Assembly: GCA_905215965.1 (NCBI GenBank)
Contig: CAJMSD010000001.1
Span: 248,001 to 312,000, forward strand
Length of the DNA stretch: 64,000 nucleotides
From: an uncultured bacterium
Lineage (GTDB): Bacteria; Bacillota; Clostridia; Oscillospirales; Ruminococcaceae
Reading direction: 5' to 3'
Part shown: in pieces, positions 18,267-27,251 of the stretch
Layout: each line of letters opens with the position of its first letter
How positions within the stretch are numbered: the first letter of the stretch is position 1
Notes under the pieces: model-generated
Database searches by the model: none
What the model was told of the DNA's origin: nothing
Seen by the model: only the letters and a program-made list of their open reading frames with translations
Made by a program: the position numbers and the translations under genes

Positions 18267-19589
18267 ATGAGCGAATTTTTTAAAGAAATAGGCAAAATTC
18301 AGTATGAAGGAAAGAACTCCGCGAACCCAATGGCGTTCAAGTACTATAATCCGGACGAAGTGATCTGCGGCAAACCCATGCGCGAACAGCTTAAATTTGC
18401 CCTCTCTTGGTGGCATACAATGGGCGGCGACGGCACCGATATGTTCGGCTGCGGAACTACCGATAAGAAGTGGGGCGAATCCGAACCGGCTGCTATCGCA
18501 AAAGCTAAGGTAGACGCTGCTTTTGAGATCATGGACAAGCTTTCAATCGATTATTTCTGCTTCCACGACCGCGATCTTTCACCGGAATACGGTAATCTTG
18601 CCGAGACAAACGCTAAGCTCGACGAGATCACGGACTATATAAAGGCTAAGCAGGACGAGACAGGCAAGAAGTGTCTCTGGGGTACGGCTAAGTGCTTCGA
18701 TCACCCAAGATATATGCACGGTGCAGGAACTTCTCCGTCAGCCGATGTTTTTGCTTATGCGGCTGCTCAGATCAAAAAAGCGATCGAAGCTACCGTTAAG
18801 CTCGGCGGAAACGGCTACGTTTTCTGGGGCGGACGCGAGGGCTATGAAACTCTTCTCAATACAAATATGGGACTTGAGCTTGACAACATGGCTCGTCTTA
18901 TGAAGCTTGCCGTTGAATATGCACGTTCGATCGGCTACACAGGAGATTTCTACGTTGAGCCTAAGCCAAAGGAACCTACTAAGCATCAGTACGACTTTGA
19001 TACTGCTACAGTTCTCGGATTCCTCCGCAAGTACGGTCTGGATAAGGACTTCAAGATGAATATTGAAGCTAACCATGCAACTCTTGCACAGCATACGTTC
19101 CAGCACGAGCTTCGTGTTGCAAGAGAAAACGGCGCATTCGGCTCGATCGACGCTAATCAGGGCGATACGCTTCTCGGCTGGGATACAGATCAGTTCCCGA
19201 CAAACGTTTACGAGACTGCCCTTTGTATGTATGAGGTTCTCAAGGCAGGCGGATTTACCAACGGCGGTCTGAACTTTGACGCTAAGGCAAGAAGAGGTTC
19301 GTTCACTCCCGAGGATATTTTCCACAGCTATATTGCCGGAATGGATTCATTTGCGCTCGGTCTGAGAATTGCCGCAAAGATGATCGAGGACGGCAGGATC
19401 GACAAGTTTGTTGACGACAGATATTCTTCATGGACAACCGGTATCGGCAAGGACATCATCGACGGTAAGGTCACTATGGCTGACCTTGAAAAGTATGCTC
19501 TCGAAAAGGGTGAGGTTACCGATTCTCTCGGCAGCGGACGTCAGGAGATGCTCGAAGCAGTTATGAACAATATTATGTTCAGCCTTTAA
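18267..19589 (+). CDS. xylA: Xylose isomerase
   Basis: 440 aa class II xylose isomerase converting D-xylose to D-xylulose, cytoplasmic and metal-dependent. Catalytic and metal motifs are FHDRDLSPEY, WGGREGYETLLNT, EPKPKEPTKHQYD, EANHATLAQHTF and DANQGDTLLGWDTDQFP. The Gln in LAQHTF, where many homologues have Gly, is a feature I recall from the R. flavefaciens enzyme. AGGAGG sits 7 nt before the ATG. The gene looks highly expressed from its strong codon preference (AAG, GCT, CTC). A hairpin terminator follows, then four small genes, then xylB. Confidence 0.96.
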   Translation: MSEFFKEIGKIQYEGKNSANPMAFKYYNPDEVICGKPMREQLKFALSWWHTMGGDGTDMFGCGTTDKKWGESEPAAIAKAKVDAAFEIMDKLSIDYFCFHDRDLSPEYGNLAETNAKLDEITDYIKAKQDETGKKCLWGTAKCFDHPRYMHGAGTSPSADVFAYAAAQIKKAIEATVKLGGNGYVFWGGREGYETLLNTNMGLELDNMARLMKLAVEYARSIGYTGDFYVEPKPKEPTKHQYDFDTATVLGFLRKYGLDKDFKMNIEANHATLAQHTFQHELRVARENGAFGSIDANQGDTLLGWDTDQFPTNVYETALCMYEVLKAGGFTNGGLNFDAKARRGSFTPEDIFHSYIAGMDSFALGLRIAAKMIEDGRIDKFVDDRYSSWTTGIGKDIIDGKVTMADLEKYALEKGEVTDSLGSGRQEMLEAVMNNIMFSL

Positions 19590-19604
19590 TAGTTAGATTT
19601 TACG

Positions 19605-19655
19605 GGACGTTCGGACACCTCTCCTGATCGGGGACGGCGTTCCGAACGTCCTTTT
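19605..19655 (+). terminator. Terminator after xylA
   Basis: GGACGTTCGGA at 19605-19615 pairs perfectly with TCCGAACGTCC at 19641-19651, leaving a 25 nt loop, followed by TTTT. It suggests that much xylA transcription ends before the downstream genes. Confidence 0.75.
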
Positions 19656-19679
19656 GCGAATATTTATAGGGGTATCGTT

Positions 19680-19901
19680 ATGAGATCACATAGTAATATA
19701 TTTCGAAGGATTATCAACATTGTTATATTTGGCGTTGTTTTCATTCCTGTTGTCATTCTGCGTGAAAAATATGAGATCATGCTTAATGTTAAATATGACG
19801 AAATAGTGTGTATATTTATTTGCGGTATTTACTTTGTTATTGCATTTCCGATAAATCACCTTATTGACAGGAAAAAGACTAAACGCAAAAAGCATAAATA
19901 A
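19680..19901 (+). CDS. Small two-helix membrane protein, unknown
   Basis: 73 aa with two predicted membrane helices (about 10-28 and 40-60) and a very basic C-terminus (DRKKTKRKKHK). The ATG at 19680 has only a weak GGGG-type site in front. The sequence is more AT-rich than xylA and xylB. No family recognised. It could be a real small membrane protein or a chance frame; the helix-plus-basic-tail pattern favours the former. Confidence 0.5.
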   Translation: MRSHSNIFRRIINIVIFGVVFIPVVILREKYEIMLNVKYDEIVCIFICGIYFVIAFPINHLIDRKKTKRKKHK

Positions 19902-19960
19902 TATACTTTGACTGTTCACTTATTTTATTATTATAAAATGATTCTTGGAGGTAGAATAAT

Positions 19961-20362
19961 ATGCGGCTTGACGGATTTGGTTTGTTCGTGGAAGATATGG
20001 CGAAAATGATTAAGTTTTACAGAGATGTATTAGGCTTTGAAATCAAGGAAAGTGAAGATACGTCAAATGTGTATTTAATAAAAGACGGAACACTTTTTCT
20101 GCTTTACGGAAGAAAAGATTTCGAGAATATGACAAGCAGAAAGTATGAGTATATCAAAGGCGCCAACGGTCACTTTGAAATAGCTCTGTATGTGGATACA
20201 TTTGAAGAGGTCGATGAAGAATACACGAAAGCAGTCAATAAAGGAGCGGTTTCAATTTTAGAACCCGAAGATGAACCATGGGGACAGAGAACCTGTTATA
20301 TAGCAGATCCTGAAGGTAATCTAATAGAGATAGGTTCATTCAACAGACCCTTTATGCGATAA
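19961..20362 (+). CDS. VOC family (glyoxalase/bleomycin resistance) protein
   Basis: 133 aa single VOC domain with the start RLDGFGLFVEDMAKMIKFY typical of the fold and an ending DPEGNLIEIGSF that supplies the last metal ligand Glu. The substrate cannot be told from sequence; members include lyases, dioxygenases and resistance proteins. GGAGGT lies 9 nt before the ATG. It is part of a small cassette between xylA and xylB. Confidence 0.85.
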   Translation: MRLDGFGLFVEDMAKMIKFYRDVLGFEIKESEDTSNVYLIKDGTLFLLYGRKDFENMTSRKYEYIKGANGHFEIALYVDTFEEVDEEYTKAVNKGAVSILEPEDEPWGQRTCYIADPEGNLIEIGSFNRPFMR

Positions 20363-20390
20363 GCTCCGTTTTATTTTTAAGGGTAGGAAA

Positions 20391-20777
20391 ATGGAAATCT
20401 ACGGAGTAAAAATTATATTTCAGTATCTCATAGAAAATGAAAGCCGCATTATTTATGAAGAGAGCGTGAGGCTCTTTCATGCGGAATCCTTTGACGGCGC
20501 ATTCGATAAGGCAGAAAAAATGGCTAAGGACGAGGAATACGAATACATGAACGTCTATGCCGAAAGAGTCAAGTACAGATTTTATAAAAATGCCGAGGCG
20601 TTTCGGCTGTTTGACAAGCTGGAATTTGAAGACGGCTCAGAGGTTTTTTCAACGCATTTTGAAATGCAGGATGCCGGCGACGACCTTATTGAGAAACGCT
20701 ATTGCAGCTGCTCGGCAGAAGATATGTACATTATCCGTCAAGCCGAGTTTAACGGCGTATGGACGGAAGAAAAATAG
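20391..20777 (+). CDS. DUF4288-like protein
   Basis: 128 aa acidic protein that resembles the DUF4288 family (a start like IYGVKIIFQYLIENE, then YEESVRLFHAESFDGAFDKAEK). Function unknown. It has no signal or membrane segment. It ends 14 nt before the next gene, which carries another domain of unknown function, so the two are likely co-expressed. Confidence 0.6.
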   Translation: MEIYGVKIIFQYLIENESRIIYEESVRLFHAESFDGAFDKAEKMAKDEEYEYMNVYAERVKYRFYKNAEAFRLFDKLEFEDGSEVFSTHFEMQDAGDDLIEKRYCSCSAEDMYIIRQAEFNGVWTEEK

Positions 20778-20791
20778 AAAGAGGTGTTATT

Positions 20792-21220
20792 ATGGGAGCA
20801 TGGAGTCACAGAATTTTTGACGACGATGTAACTCTTGACTGCTTGTGCGAACTTGCGGAAAGCGACGATATTATTGAAGATATGAAGGGGTTTATGTCAG
20901 AGGCTCTTGAAGCTGCGGACGACTATCTTGATTACGATGCCGGAGCTTACGGAATTGTGTCTGCCTGCGTGATCGACGCAAAGCTGAACGGACTTGAAAT
21001 GGAGCTTTTGTCCGAGTCCGATGATTTGGAGGAATTGACAGCTATTCTCGAAAAGCTTGACGGCCAGGACGTTTCGGAGCTGCGCCGGACGGCGGCTGAC
21101 GTTGTAAAGGCAGTCATGGCGGAGAATTCCGAGCTGCGTGAGCTTTGGGAAGAAAATGAAGAATGTTATCCTTTGGTAATAAATATTTATAATAAATTAG
21201 TTCAAAGGCTTGAAAATTGA
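20792..21220 (+). CDS. DUF4259 family protein
   Basis: 142 aa. The start MGAWSHRIFDDDVTLD matches the usual MGAWG-x-x-IFDND pattern of DUF4259. Strongly acidic, no membrane segment, function unknown. I use the ATG at 20792, preceded by GAGGTG; the frame open from 20759 overlaps the previous gene. Ends 12 nt before xylB. Confidence 0.78.
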   Translation: MGAWSHRIFDDDVTLDCLCELAESDDIIEDMKGFMSEALEAADDYLDYDAGAYGIVSACVIDAKLNGLEMELLSESDDLEELTAILEKLDGQDVSELRRTAADVVKAVMAENSELRELWEENEECYPLVINIYNKLVQRLEN

Positions 21221-21232
21221 AAGGAAAATAAT

Positions 21233-22756
21233 ATGTCATACATTATAGGCGTGGACTGCGGTACAAGCGGTACAAAGACAGTCCTTTTTGACGAAAAGGG
21301 AAGCGTTATTGCTTCCCATACAATAGAATATCCTATGTATCAGCCGAAAAACGGCTATGCAGAGCAGGAGCCCGGCGACTGGGCAAACGCAATGATCGAC
21401 ACTATCAAGGCGGTCATGGCTAAGAGCGGAGTAAAAAAAGAGGACGTCAAGGGTATCGGTATTTCGGGACAGATGCACGGTCTTGTTATGCTCGATAAGG
21501 ATAACAATGTGCTCCGCCGTTCAATTATCTGGTGCGACCAGCGTACTGCTGCCGAGGTCGATGAGATGAACAGAGCTGTCGGACGTGAAAAGCTCGTGGA
21601 GATCACGGCTAATCCTGCCCTTACAGGCTGGACTGCCGCTAAAATTCTCTGGGTGAAGAATAACGAGCCTGAAATTTACTCAAAGGTTGCGCATATACTT
21701 CTTCCTAAGGATTACCTCAGATTTGTGCTCACTCACGAGTATGCTACCGAGGTTTCCGATGCTTCGGGTATGCAGCTTCTTGATGTGCCGAACCGCTGCT
21801 GGTCGGACGAGCTGCTCTCTGCATTTGAAATCGACAAGAACTGGCTCGGCAAGGTTTACGAGTCCTGCGAGGTCACAGGAACTCTCACAAAGTGTATGGC
21901 TGAGGAGCTTGGTCTCTGCGAGGGAACGATCGTTGTCGGAGGTGCAGGAGACAACGCTGCCGCAGCTGTCGGAACTGGAGTTGTCGAGGACGGCAAGGCG
22001 TTCACTACGATCGGCACTTCGGGAGTTGTTTTCGCTCACACATCGAATATTTCTATCGATAAGCTCGGCAGAGTTCACACCTGCTGCGCGGCTGTTCCGA
22101 ACGCATGGCACGTTATGGGAGTTACTCAGGGAGCGGGACTTTCGCTGAAATGGTTCAGGGATAATTTCTGCATGAGCGAGAAAGAAACCGCAAAATTAAT
22201 GGGCGCTGACGAGTATTATCTTATGGACAAGCAGGCGGAGCAGGTTCCCGTGGGCGCGAACAGACTGCTTTACCTGCCGTATCTCATGGGCGAAAGAACT
22301 CCGCATCTTGACCCGGACGCAAGGGGAGTTTTCTTTGGTTTATCAGCAATTCATACCCGCCGTGATATGCTTCGTGCCGTTATGGAGGGAGTAACGTATT
22401 CGCTTCGTGACTGCGTTGAGGTGTTCCGCGAGATGAACGTCAGCGTAAGCGACATGATGGCTTGCGGAGGCGGAGGTTCTTCGCCGCTTTGGAGAAGTAT
22501 GCTTGCCGATCTTTATAACTGCGACGTTAAAACTGCAGCTTCCAAGGAAGGACCGGCTCTCGGAGTCGCAATTCTCGCCAGCGTTGGCGCAGGGCTTTAC
22601 GGCAGCGTTTCCGAGGCTTGCGGCGCGATAGTCAAGACCGACAAGGTTCAGTCTCCTAACAAGGAAAACGTTCCCGAATATGAGAAGTATTATCAGCTTT
22701 ACAGGGAGATCTATCCTGCACTCAAAGCAAGCTTCGCTAAACTTGCATCGCTTTGA
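21233..22756 (+). CDS. xylB: Xylulokinase
   Basis: 507 aa FGGY-family kinase that phosphorylates D-xylulose to xylulose 5-phosphate. ATP-binding motifs DCGTSGTKT at 8-16 and GTSGVVF, a GQMHGLV substrate loop, MGERTPHLDP and ACGGGGSSPLW near the C-terminus are all present. It completes the xylose route begun by xylA but lies 1.6 kb away, behind four small genes. Spacing to the preceding gene (12 nt) suggests it is transcribed with that cassette. Confidence 0.95.
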   Translation: MSYIIGVDCGTSGTKTVLFDEKGSVIASHTIEYPMYQPKNGYAEQEPGDWANAMIDTIKAVMAKSGVKKEDVKGIGISGQMHGLVMLDKDNNVLRRSIIWCDQRTAAEVDEMNRAVGREKLVEITANPALTGWTAAKILWVKNNEPEIYSKVAHILLPKDYLRFVLTHEYATEVSDASGMQLLDVPNRCWSDELLSAFEIDKNWLGKVYESCEVTGTLTKCMAEELGLCEGTIVVGGAGDNAAAAVGTGVVEDGKAFTTIGTSGVVFAHTSNISIDKLGRVHTCCAAVPNAWHVMGVTQGAGLSLKWFRDNFCMSEKETAKLMGADEYYLMDKQAEQVPVGANRLLYLPYLMGERTPHLDPDARGVFFGLSAIHTRRDMLRAVMEGVTYSLRDCVEVFREMNVSVSDMMACGGGGSSPLWRSMLADLYNCDVKTAASKEGPALGVAILASVGAGLYGSVSEACGAIVKTDKVQSPNKENVPEYEKYYQLYREIYPALKASFAKLASL

Positions 22757-22776
22757 TTTGCAGTATATACGTACCT

Positions 22777-22820
22777 ACTGGGGCAAACCTTTGCCCCAGT
22801 AAGGCTGCGTAAATACCGCG
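22777..22820. repeat. Intergenic repeat, copy A
   Basis: Begins with a perfect inverted repeat (ACTGGGGCAAA at 22777-22787, TTTGCCCCAGT at 22790-22800) and continues with AGGCTGCGTAAATACCGCG. The segment 22790-22820 recurs at 31920-31949 with one substitution and one indel. Both copies lie after a + strand gene that faces a - strand gene. Confidence 0.75.
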
Positions 22821-22826
22821 AAAAAA

Positions 22827-22854
22827 CGGCTGCGGTTGATCCGCAGCTGTTTTT
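22827..22854. terminator. Bidirectional terminator between xylB and the 299-aa gene
   Basis: Stem 22827-22835 with 22841-22849 (core GCTGCGG/CCGCAGC, loop TTGAT), flanked by TTTTT on the right and AAAAAA on the left, so it works on both strands between convergent genes. Confidence 0.85.
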
Positions 22855-22857
22855 GAT

Positions 22858-23757
22858 TTACCAGAATTTTCCCTCATAGGATTTATAAACACGGCGGTAA
22901 AAGTATAAATTCAGCTCATTATTATTGCCGGATTCAAGCTCCTCTCCCGCTAAAATGTAGTAATCGCTTCTCGTATTGTCGGACGACCACGTATCTATCA
23001 ATATATGGGCGTTGAACGTATTTCCGGTCAGAGCGTTCTGCTCCTTGATAAGAGTTTTAGCGCGCTCGTTCGCCAGCTTCACATATTGGGAGGTCTGCTC
23101 ATCGGTCAGATTTTCGTCGTCAATGAAAATATGTACGTCAAGATACAGAGGAAGCCGTTCGAAAGCGTTATTTACGGTAAGTTCATTCAGTTTAACGCAA
23201 TTTTCGGCGGAGCTGAGAGAATTCAGATAAGCGTCGGTTTTCTTTACCATTTCAGGCACATCGTCGGGATTGCACCTTATACTCGCAAGGTTGCAGTAGA
23301 CCGCGCTTCCTCCCTGATGAATGGGAATATCGCTGAAATATGTGTCGAACATCGATTCCTGAAACTGATCGGACAGATCGTTTTTAATAAATTTCGAGAT
23401 CTGATCGGATAGAGGAGAAGAATTATCGAATGTGAAAATTTTTCTGCCGCAGTCGGCTGATGTAAAGGAAGCAGTCCATTCGAGGTAGCTGCTGTCATAG
23501 CTGCCGTATCCGCAGTCACAGTGTTCACCTTGACGAAAGCCGCTTTCAGGTCCTGAGATCGTGTACTCGCTGCCCAGCATTGCGGAGAGAGTATCCGAAT
23601 ATTTGTCGGGATAGTTTTCAGTATATATTTTAACATTGTTTTCGAGACGGTAAGCCGCTTCATCGAATTTTGGCTCATTTATTGTGAAGAAATAGCCGGA
23701 AACGGCGCAGGCAACGATCATAAGCGCGATATTTGCGGCGATAAGTTTTAAGCGCAT
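22858..23757 (-). CDS. Exported or lipoprotein of unknown function
   Basis: 299 aa with an N-terminal hydrophobic segment (about 4-22) that contains IVAC, a possible lipobox, so it may be a lipoprotein or a single-pass membrane protein. The rest is a polar, globular extracytoplasmic domain with a Cys pair in CDCGYG. No family recognised. It lies downstream of pfkA, separated by a hairpin, and ends at a bidirectional terminator. GGAG stands upstream of the start. Confidence 0.7.
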   Translation of the reverse strand: MRLKLIAANIALMIVACAVSGYFFTINEPKFDEAAYRLENNVKIYTENYPDKYSDTLSAMLGSEYTISGPESGFRQGEHCDCGYGSYDSSYLEWTASFTSADCGRKIFTFDNSSPLSDQISKFIKNDLSDQFQESMFDTYFSDIPIHQGGSAVYCNLASIRCNPDDVPEMVKKTDAYLNSLSSAENCVKLNELTVNNAFERLPLYLDVHIFIDDENLTDEQTSQYVKLANERAKTLIKEQNALTGNTFNAHILIDTWSSDNTRSDYYILAGEELESGNNNELNLYFYRRVYKSYEGKFW

Positions 23758-23775
23758 AAAAAATCTCCTTATAAG

Positions 23776-23811
23776 AAACGTGTATTCATACGGTTACATG
23801 AATACACGTTT
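23776..23811 (-). terminator. Hairpin between pfkA and the 299-aa gene
   Basis: A perfect 14 bp stem (23776-23789 with 23798-23811, core ACGTGTATTCAT) and an 8 nt loop. On the - strand it is followed by TTTCTTAT, a weak T run, so it may end or reduce transcription from pfkA into the next gene. The + strand side has a better T run. Confidence 0.65.
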
Positions 23812-23821
23812 TTGATTATTA

Positions 23822-24904
23822 TCAGTCGCCGAATGAAACGCCGATATCTCTTGCGGTAATAACGAGATGATTTTCGGGATCTACGAATTTAGTTTTTCCG
23901 GCGATATCCTCAAGCTTGTTTGAAGTGATCTTATTGCCGATCTTAGCAACGGTTCTGCCGTATTTCTCTTTAGCAATGAGGTATGCGGCATGAACGCCGA
24001 ACTGAGTTGCAAGAACGCGGTCGTAAGCGCTCGGAGCGCCTCCTCTGAGCATATGTCCGGGAACGCATACACGAGCCTCGATGCCTGTGTTAGCCTGAAT
24101 CTGAGCCGCAATTCTTCCGGTAGCGGTTACGATTCCTGCCTCCTCACGTTTCTTGGCGCGTTCCTTTTTCTTCATTTTTGCTTCGGCAACGTCAAATGCT
24201 CCCTCGGCAACGGCAACGATAGAGAACGTCTTTCCGGCTGCGCTTCTTGCCATTACGGCGTCGCAGACATTGTCGATATCGTAGGGGATCTCGGGAATGA
24301 GAATTATATCCGCTCCGCCCGCAATACCTGAGTTAAGTGTGAGCCAGCCTGCCTTATTTCCCATGATCTCGCAGAGAATGATTCTTGAGTGGCTTGCGGC
24401 GGTAGTATGGAGACGGTCGATAGCGTCGGTAGCGATATCCACAGCGGTATGGAATCCAAAGGTAACGTCTGTTCCGAAGATATCGTTGTCGATCGTTTTC
24501 GGCAGACCGATAACGTTAAGTCCTTCGTCGGCAAGAAGCTTAGAGGTTTTATGGGTTCCGTTTCCTCCAAGAGTAAGAAGACAGTCGAGCTTCTGCTTTT
24601 TGTAGGTTTCCTTCATATTTTTAACTTTATCAACGTTATCCTCTCCGATAACCTGCATCATCTTGAACGGCTGACGCTTTGTACCGAAAATCGTTCCGCC
24701 CTGAGTGAGAATACCCGAGAAAGCAGACGGCGACATATCCTTGCAGAGATTGTTGATAAGGCCGTAGTAGCCGTTGGAGATACCGACGATTTCCACGTTG
24801 TCTTCTCCGAAACGCTCGTAGCAAGCCTTTGCCACACCTCTTATGGTAGCGTTCAGACCGGGACAGTCTCCGCCGCTTGTTAAAATACCAATTCTTCTTT
24901 TCAT
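23822..24904 (-). CDS. pfkA: 6-phosphofructokinase (phosphoryl donor uncertain)
   Basis: 360 aa glycolytic enzyme phosphorylating fructose 6-phosphate. N-terminal GGDCPGLNATIRG, catalytic PKTIDND at 135-141, the MGNKAGW substrate loop and PGHMLRGGAPSAYDR are visible. The donor-determining sites are mixed: GGNGT at 113-117 keeps Gly as in ATP enzymes (E. coli Gly104), whereas Lys136 replaces Gly124 of E. coli as in pyrophosphate enzymes. Asn115 replaces the usual Asp. I place the start at 24904, behind GGAGG; an open frame to 24988 lacks support. No glycolytic partner is adjacent. Confidence 0.92.
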   Translation of the reverse strand: MKRRIGILTSGGDCPGLNATIRGVAKACYERFGEDNVEIVGISNGYYGLINNLCKDMSPSAFSGILTQGGTIFGTKRQPFKMMQVIGEDNVDKVKNMKETYKKQKLDCLLTLGGNGTHKTSKLLADEGLNVIGLPKTIDNDIFGTDVTFGFHTAVDIATDAIDRLHTTAASHSRIILCEIMGNKAGWLTLNSGIAGGADIILIPEIPYDIDNVCDAVMARSAAGKTFSIVAVAEGAFDVAEAKMKKKERAKKREEAGIVTATGRIAAQIQANTGIEARVCVPGHMLRGGAPSAYDRVLATQFGVHAAYLIAKEKYGRTVAKIGNKITSNKLEDIAGKTKFVDPENHLVITARDIGVSFGD

Positions 24905-24984
24905 TGTAATGACCTCCGTTTTATATATTATTCGGCATTTTTTGTGAATTAATACGCTTAATGGAATCGAATTATTATTTTGCG

Positions 24985-27222
24985 TCAAAAAGTTTTCGCA
25001 GCTTCGTCCGTCTCAAAATATTTATGTATTTGTTCGGGCGGCATAGGCTTTCCGTAAAGGAATCCCTGTGCGAAGTCACACCCTGCATTGCGGAGAATAT
25101 TTGCCTGCTGTTCGTTTTCGATACCCTCGGCAATAGTTTCGATCTGCTTTGATTTTGCGATCCTGATGACCGCCGAGACTATTTCGAAAGCGATATTGTC
25201 GTGTTCGATGTCCGTGATAAACGAGCGGTCGAGCTTCAGCAGAGTTATCGGCAGTATCTGGAGGTAGCTGAGCGAAGAGTAACCCGTGCCGAAATCGTCC
25301 ATTGCGAGCTTAACGCCAAGCTCGCGCAGCTTGTTCATCTGAGAAACGGCAAAATCGATATCACGCAGAGCGAGAGTCTCGGTAAGCTCCACTTCGAGCC
25401 ATTTCGCTTCAAGCCCCGATTTAACGAGCGCGTCGTACACCTTTTCTTTAAGATCCTTCTGATAGAAATCGGAGGACGCAAAATTTATAGACATAACGAT
25501 ATGCGGAAATCCCATTCTCTGCCAGAGCATATTCTGATGACAGGCTTCATTGAGCACGAATTCACTGATACGTCCCACCAGATGAGAGCTTTCGGCAATA
25601 GGAATAAACGCATCGGGACGAACGATCGTGCCGTCAGGCTTTATCCAGCGGACAAGAGCCTCCACTCCCATTATCTTGCCTGTGGAGAGGTCAATTTTAG
25701 GCTGATAGAACAGCTGAAGCTCGTCGTTGTCAATGGCGTCGCTGAGAGCTTTTTCAAGCTCGGTATCGCCGATTATCGAATCGTGCATGCTTGGTTCGTA
25801 GCCGCAGATGCTGTTCTGGGAATTGTTTCCGGATTTAAGCGCAAATTCGGCGTGTTCAAGCACGTCGAGGAACGAATTTCCGTCCTCCGGCATTTTGGAG
25901 TAGCCGATAGAGCAAGTCAAATTTATCGATGAAAGCTCGTTTACTGCAAGCTTGGAGAGATCCTCCTGAATGGTAAGAGCCGTTCTTGCCGGAATTTCAT
26001 CGTCGCCGTAATCACGGAGAATAAGCGCGAAGTTATCTCCGCTTATTCTTGCCGCAAGACCTCCCGTTCCGACAAATTTATAGAGAAGATGAGCAAAATT
26101 CTTTAAAAGGCTGTTTCCCGCGTCATAGCCGCAGGTGTCGTTGACGATGTGGAAGCGGTCAATATCCAGAACTATCACCCAATAGGAATATCCGAGGTGG
26201 AGACAGCAGTCATAAGTATCTTGTCCCAAGCTTACGAGCTTGTTGCGGTTGGCGATCTCGGTTACTTCGTCGATATAGGCGAGACGCTCGATAAGCATAT
26301 CCTTTTCGCGTTCCTGAGTGATGTCGAAAAGCGCGCCTCCGATGAGGCGGTCTGCTCCGGCGATCGTGACAGCCGATTTATACCTGTAGGAATACCAGCG
26401 GTACATACCGCCCTTTGACTTGATCCGAAGCTCAAGGGAATGTATCTCATTATCGCAGTCTTTTTCGGATTCGAGAAGTTTAAGGCAGCTGTCGTACTGT
26501 ATCCTGTCGTTTGGGTGGATAAGCGCGCGGAAGCTGCTGAGACTGATATCGCTTTCCGGAAGATCGAGCATACGCACGGTCTCGGGAGATGCATGGAAGC
26601 TTTCACGGTCGCGGCTCATAAGAATACCGATCTCCGAAAGCTCCATAGAGAGGTTAAGCTGTTCGTTGGCAGAAGTAAGATTTTTCTGCATATTTCTGAT
26701 TTCCGTGAGGTTGAAGCCGGTGCTGAAATAAAGCGAGAAGTTATTTTTCTGCTTGAACAGGGAAGTGCTCCATATAATACTGACAGGAGTACCGTCCGCC
26801 GAGATAAATTCCGATTCGTCAACGTTTCCGTTCAGCAGCTTTTGAATGGTATCGTCGTTTATATCGACAACGCCGAAAACCTTTTTCAGCAGCTCTCTGT
26901 GGTCAAATTCAGCGTCCTCGATACCGAGAAGCCGCCGCATAGGCTTGTTGAAATAAACAGCGGAGCAGTCGTTTGTCCAGATAACTATTTCAGTACTGAG
27001 ACTTTCAGAGATCTTTGCGATATCATGGGTATCGACAAAGGTATTATTTTTGTAATATATGAGATTGAAAACGCAGACGGTAACGCTCAGCACAACGACA
27101 GTGACGAGGAAAACCGCAAGGATAACGCTTGCGTTGTCGGACATTAAACGAGCATATAACAGAACGAGCGAAGCGGCTGTTGCAAGTATGAACGTTGCCG
27201 ACAGAGCTGTTTTATTATGCAT
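24985..27222 (-). CDS. Membrane PAS-GGDEF-EAL protein, probable c-di-GMP phosphodiesterase
   Basis: 745 aa. Two membrane helices (about 6-25 and 32-57), two PAS-like domains (74-174 and 190-305), a GGDEF domain (305-480) and an EAL domain (490-740). The cyclase signature is degenerate (SGDNF at 394-398 instead of GGDEF), so synthesis is unlikely. The EAL domain keeps EALVRW (521-526), ELTE, DDFGTGYSS, KLDRSFI and AEGIE, as in active phosphodiesterases. The start at 27222 has GGGGGG upstream; 41 extra in-frame codons further up belong to the leader. Its promoter is at 27372-27400. Confidence 0.9.
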   Translation of the reverse strand: MHNKTALSATFILATAASLVLLYARLMSDNASVILAVFLVTVVVLSVTVCVFNLIYYKNNTFVDTHDIAKISESLSTEIVIWTNDCSAVYFNKPMRRLLGIEDAEFDHRELLKKVFGVVDINDDTIQKLLNGNVDESEFISADGTPVSIIWSTSLFKQKNNFSLYFSTGFNLTEIRNMQKNLTSANEQLNLSMELSEIGILMSRDRESFHASPETVRMLDLPESDISLSSFRALIHPNDRIQYDSCLKLLESEKDCDNEIHSLELRIKSKGGMYRWYSYRYKSAVTIAGADRLIGGALFDITQEREKDMLIERLAYIDEVTEIANRNKLVSLGQDTYDCCLHLGYSYWVIVLDIDRFHIVNDTCGYDAGNSLLKNFAHLLYKFVGTGGLAARISGDNFALILRDYGDDEIPARTALTIQEDLSKLAVNELSSINLTCSIGYSKMPEDGNSFLDVLEHAEFALKSGNNSQNSICGYEPSMHDSIIGDTELEKALSDAIDNDELQLFYQPKIDLSTGKIMGVEALVRWIKPDGTIVRPDAFIPIAESSHLVGRISEFVLNEACHQNMLWQRMGFPHIVMSINFASSDFYQKDLKEKVYDALVKSGLEAKWLEVELTETLALRDIDFAVSQMNKLRELGVKLAMDDFGTGYSSLSYLQILPITLLKLDRSFITDIEHDNIAFEIVSAVIRIAKSKQIETIAEGIENEQQANILRNAGCDFAQGFLYGKPMPPEQIHKYFETDEAAKTF

Positions 27223-27251
27223 TGCGGATTCCCCCCATTCCATGAAGATCG

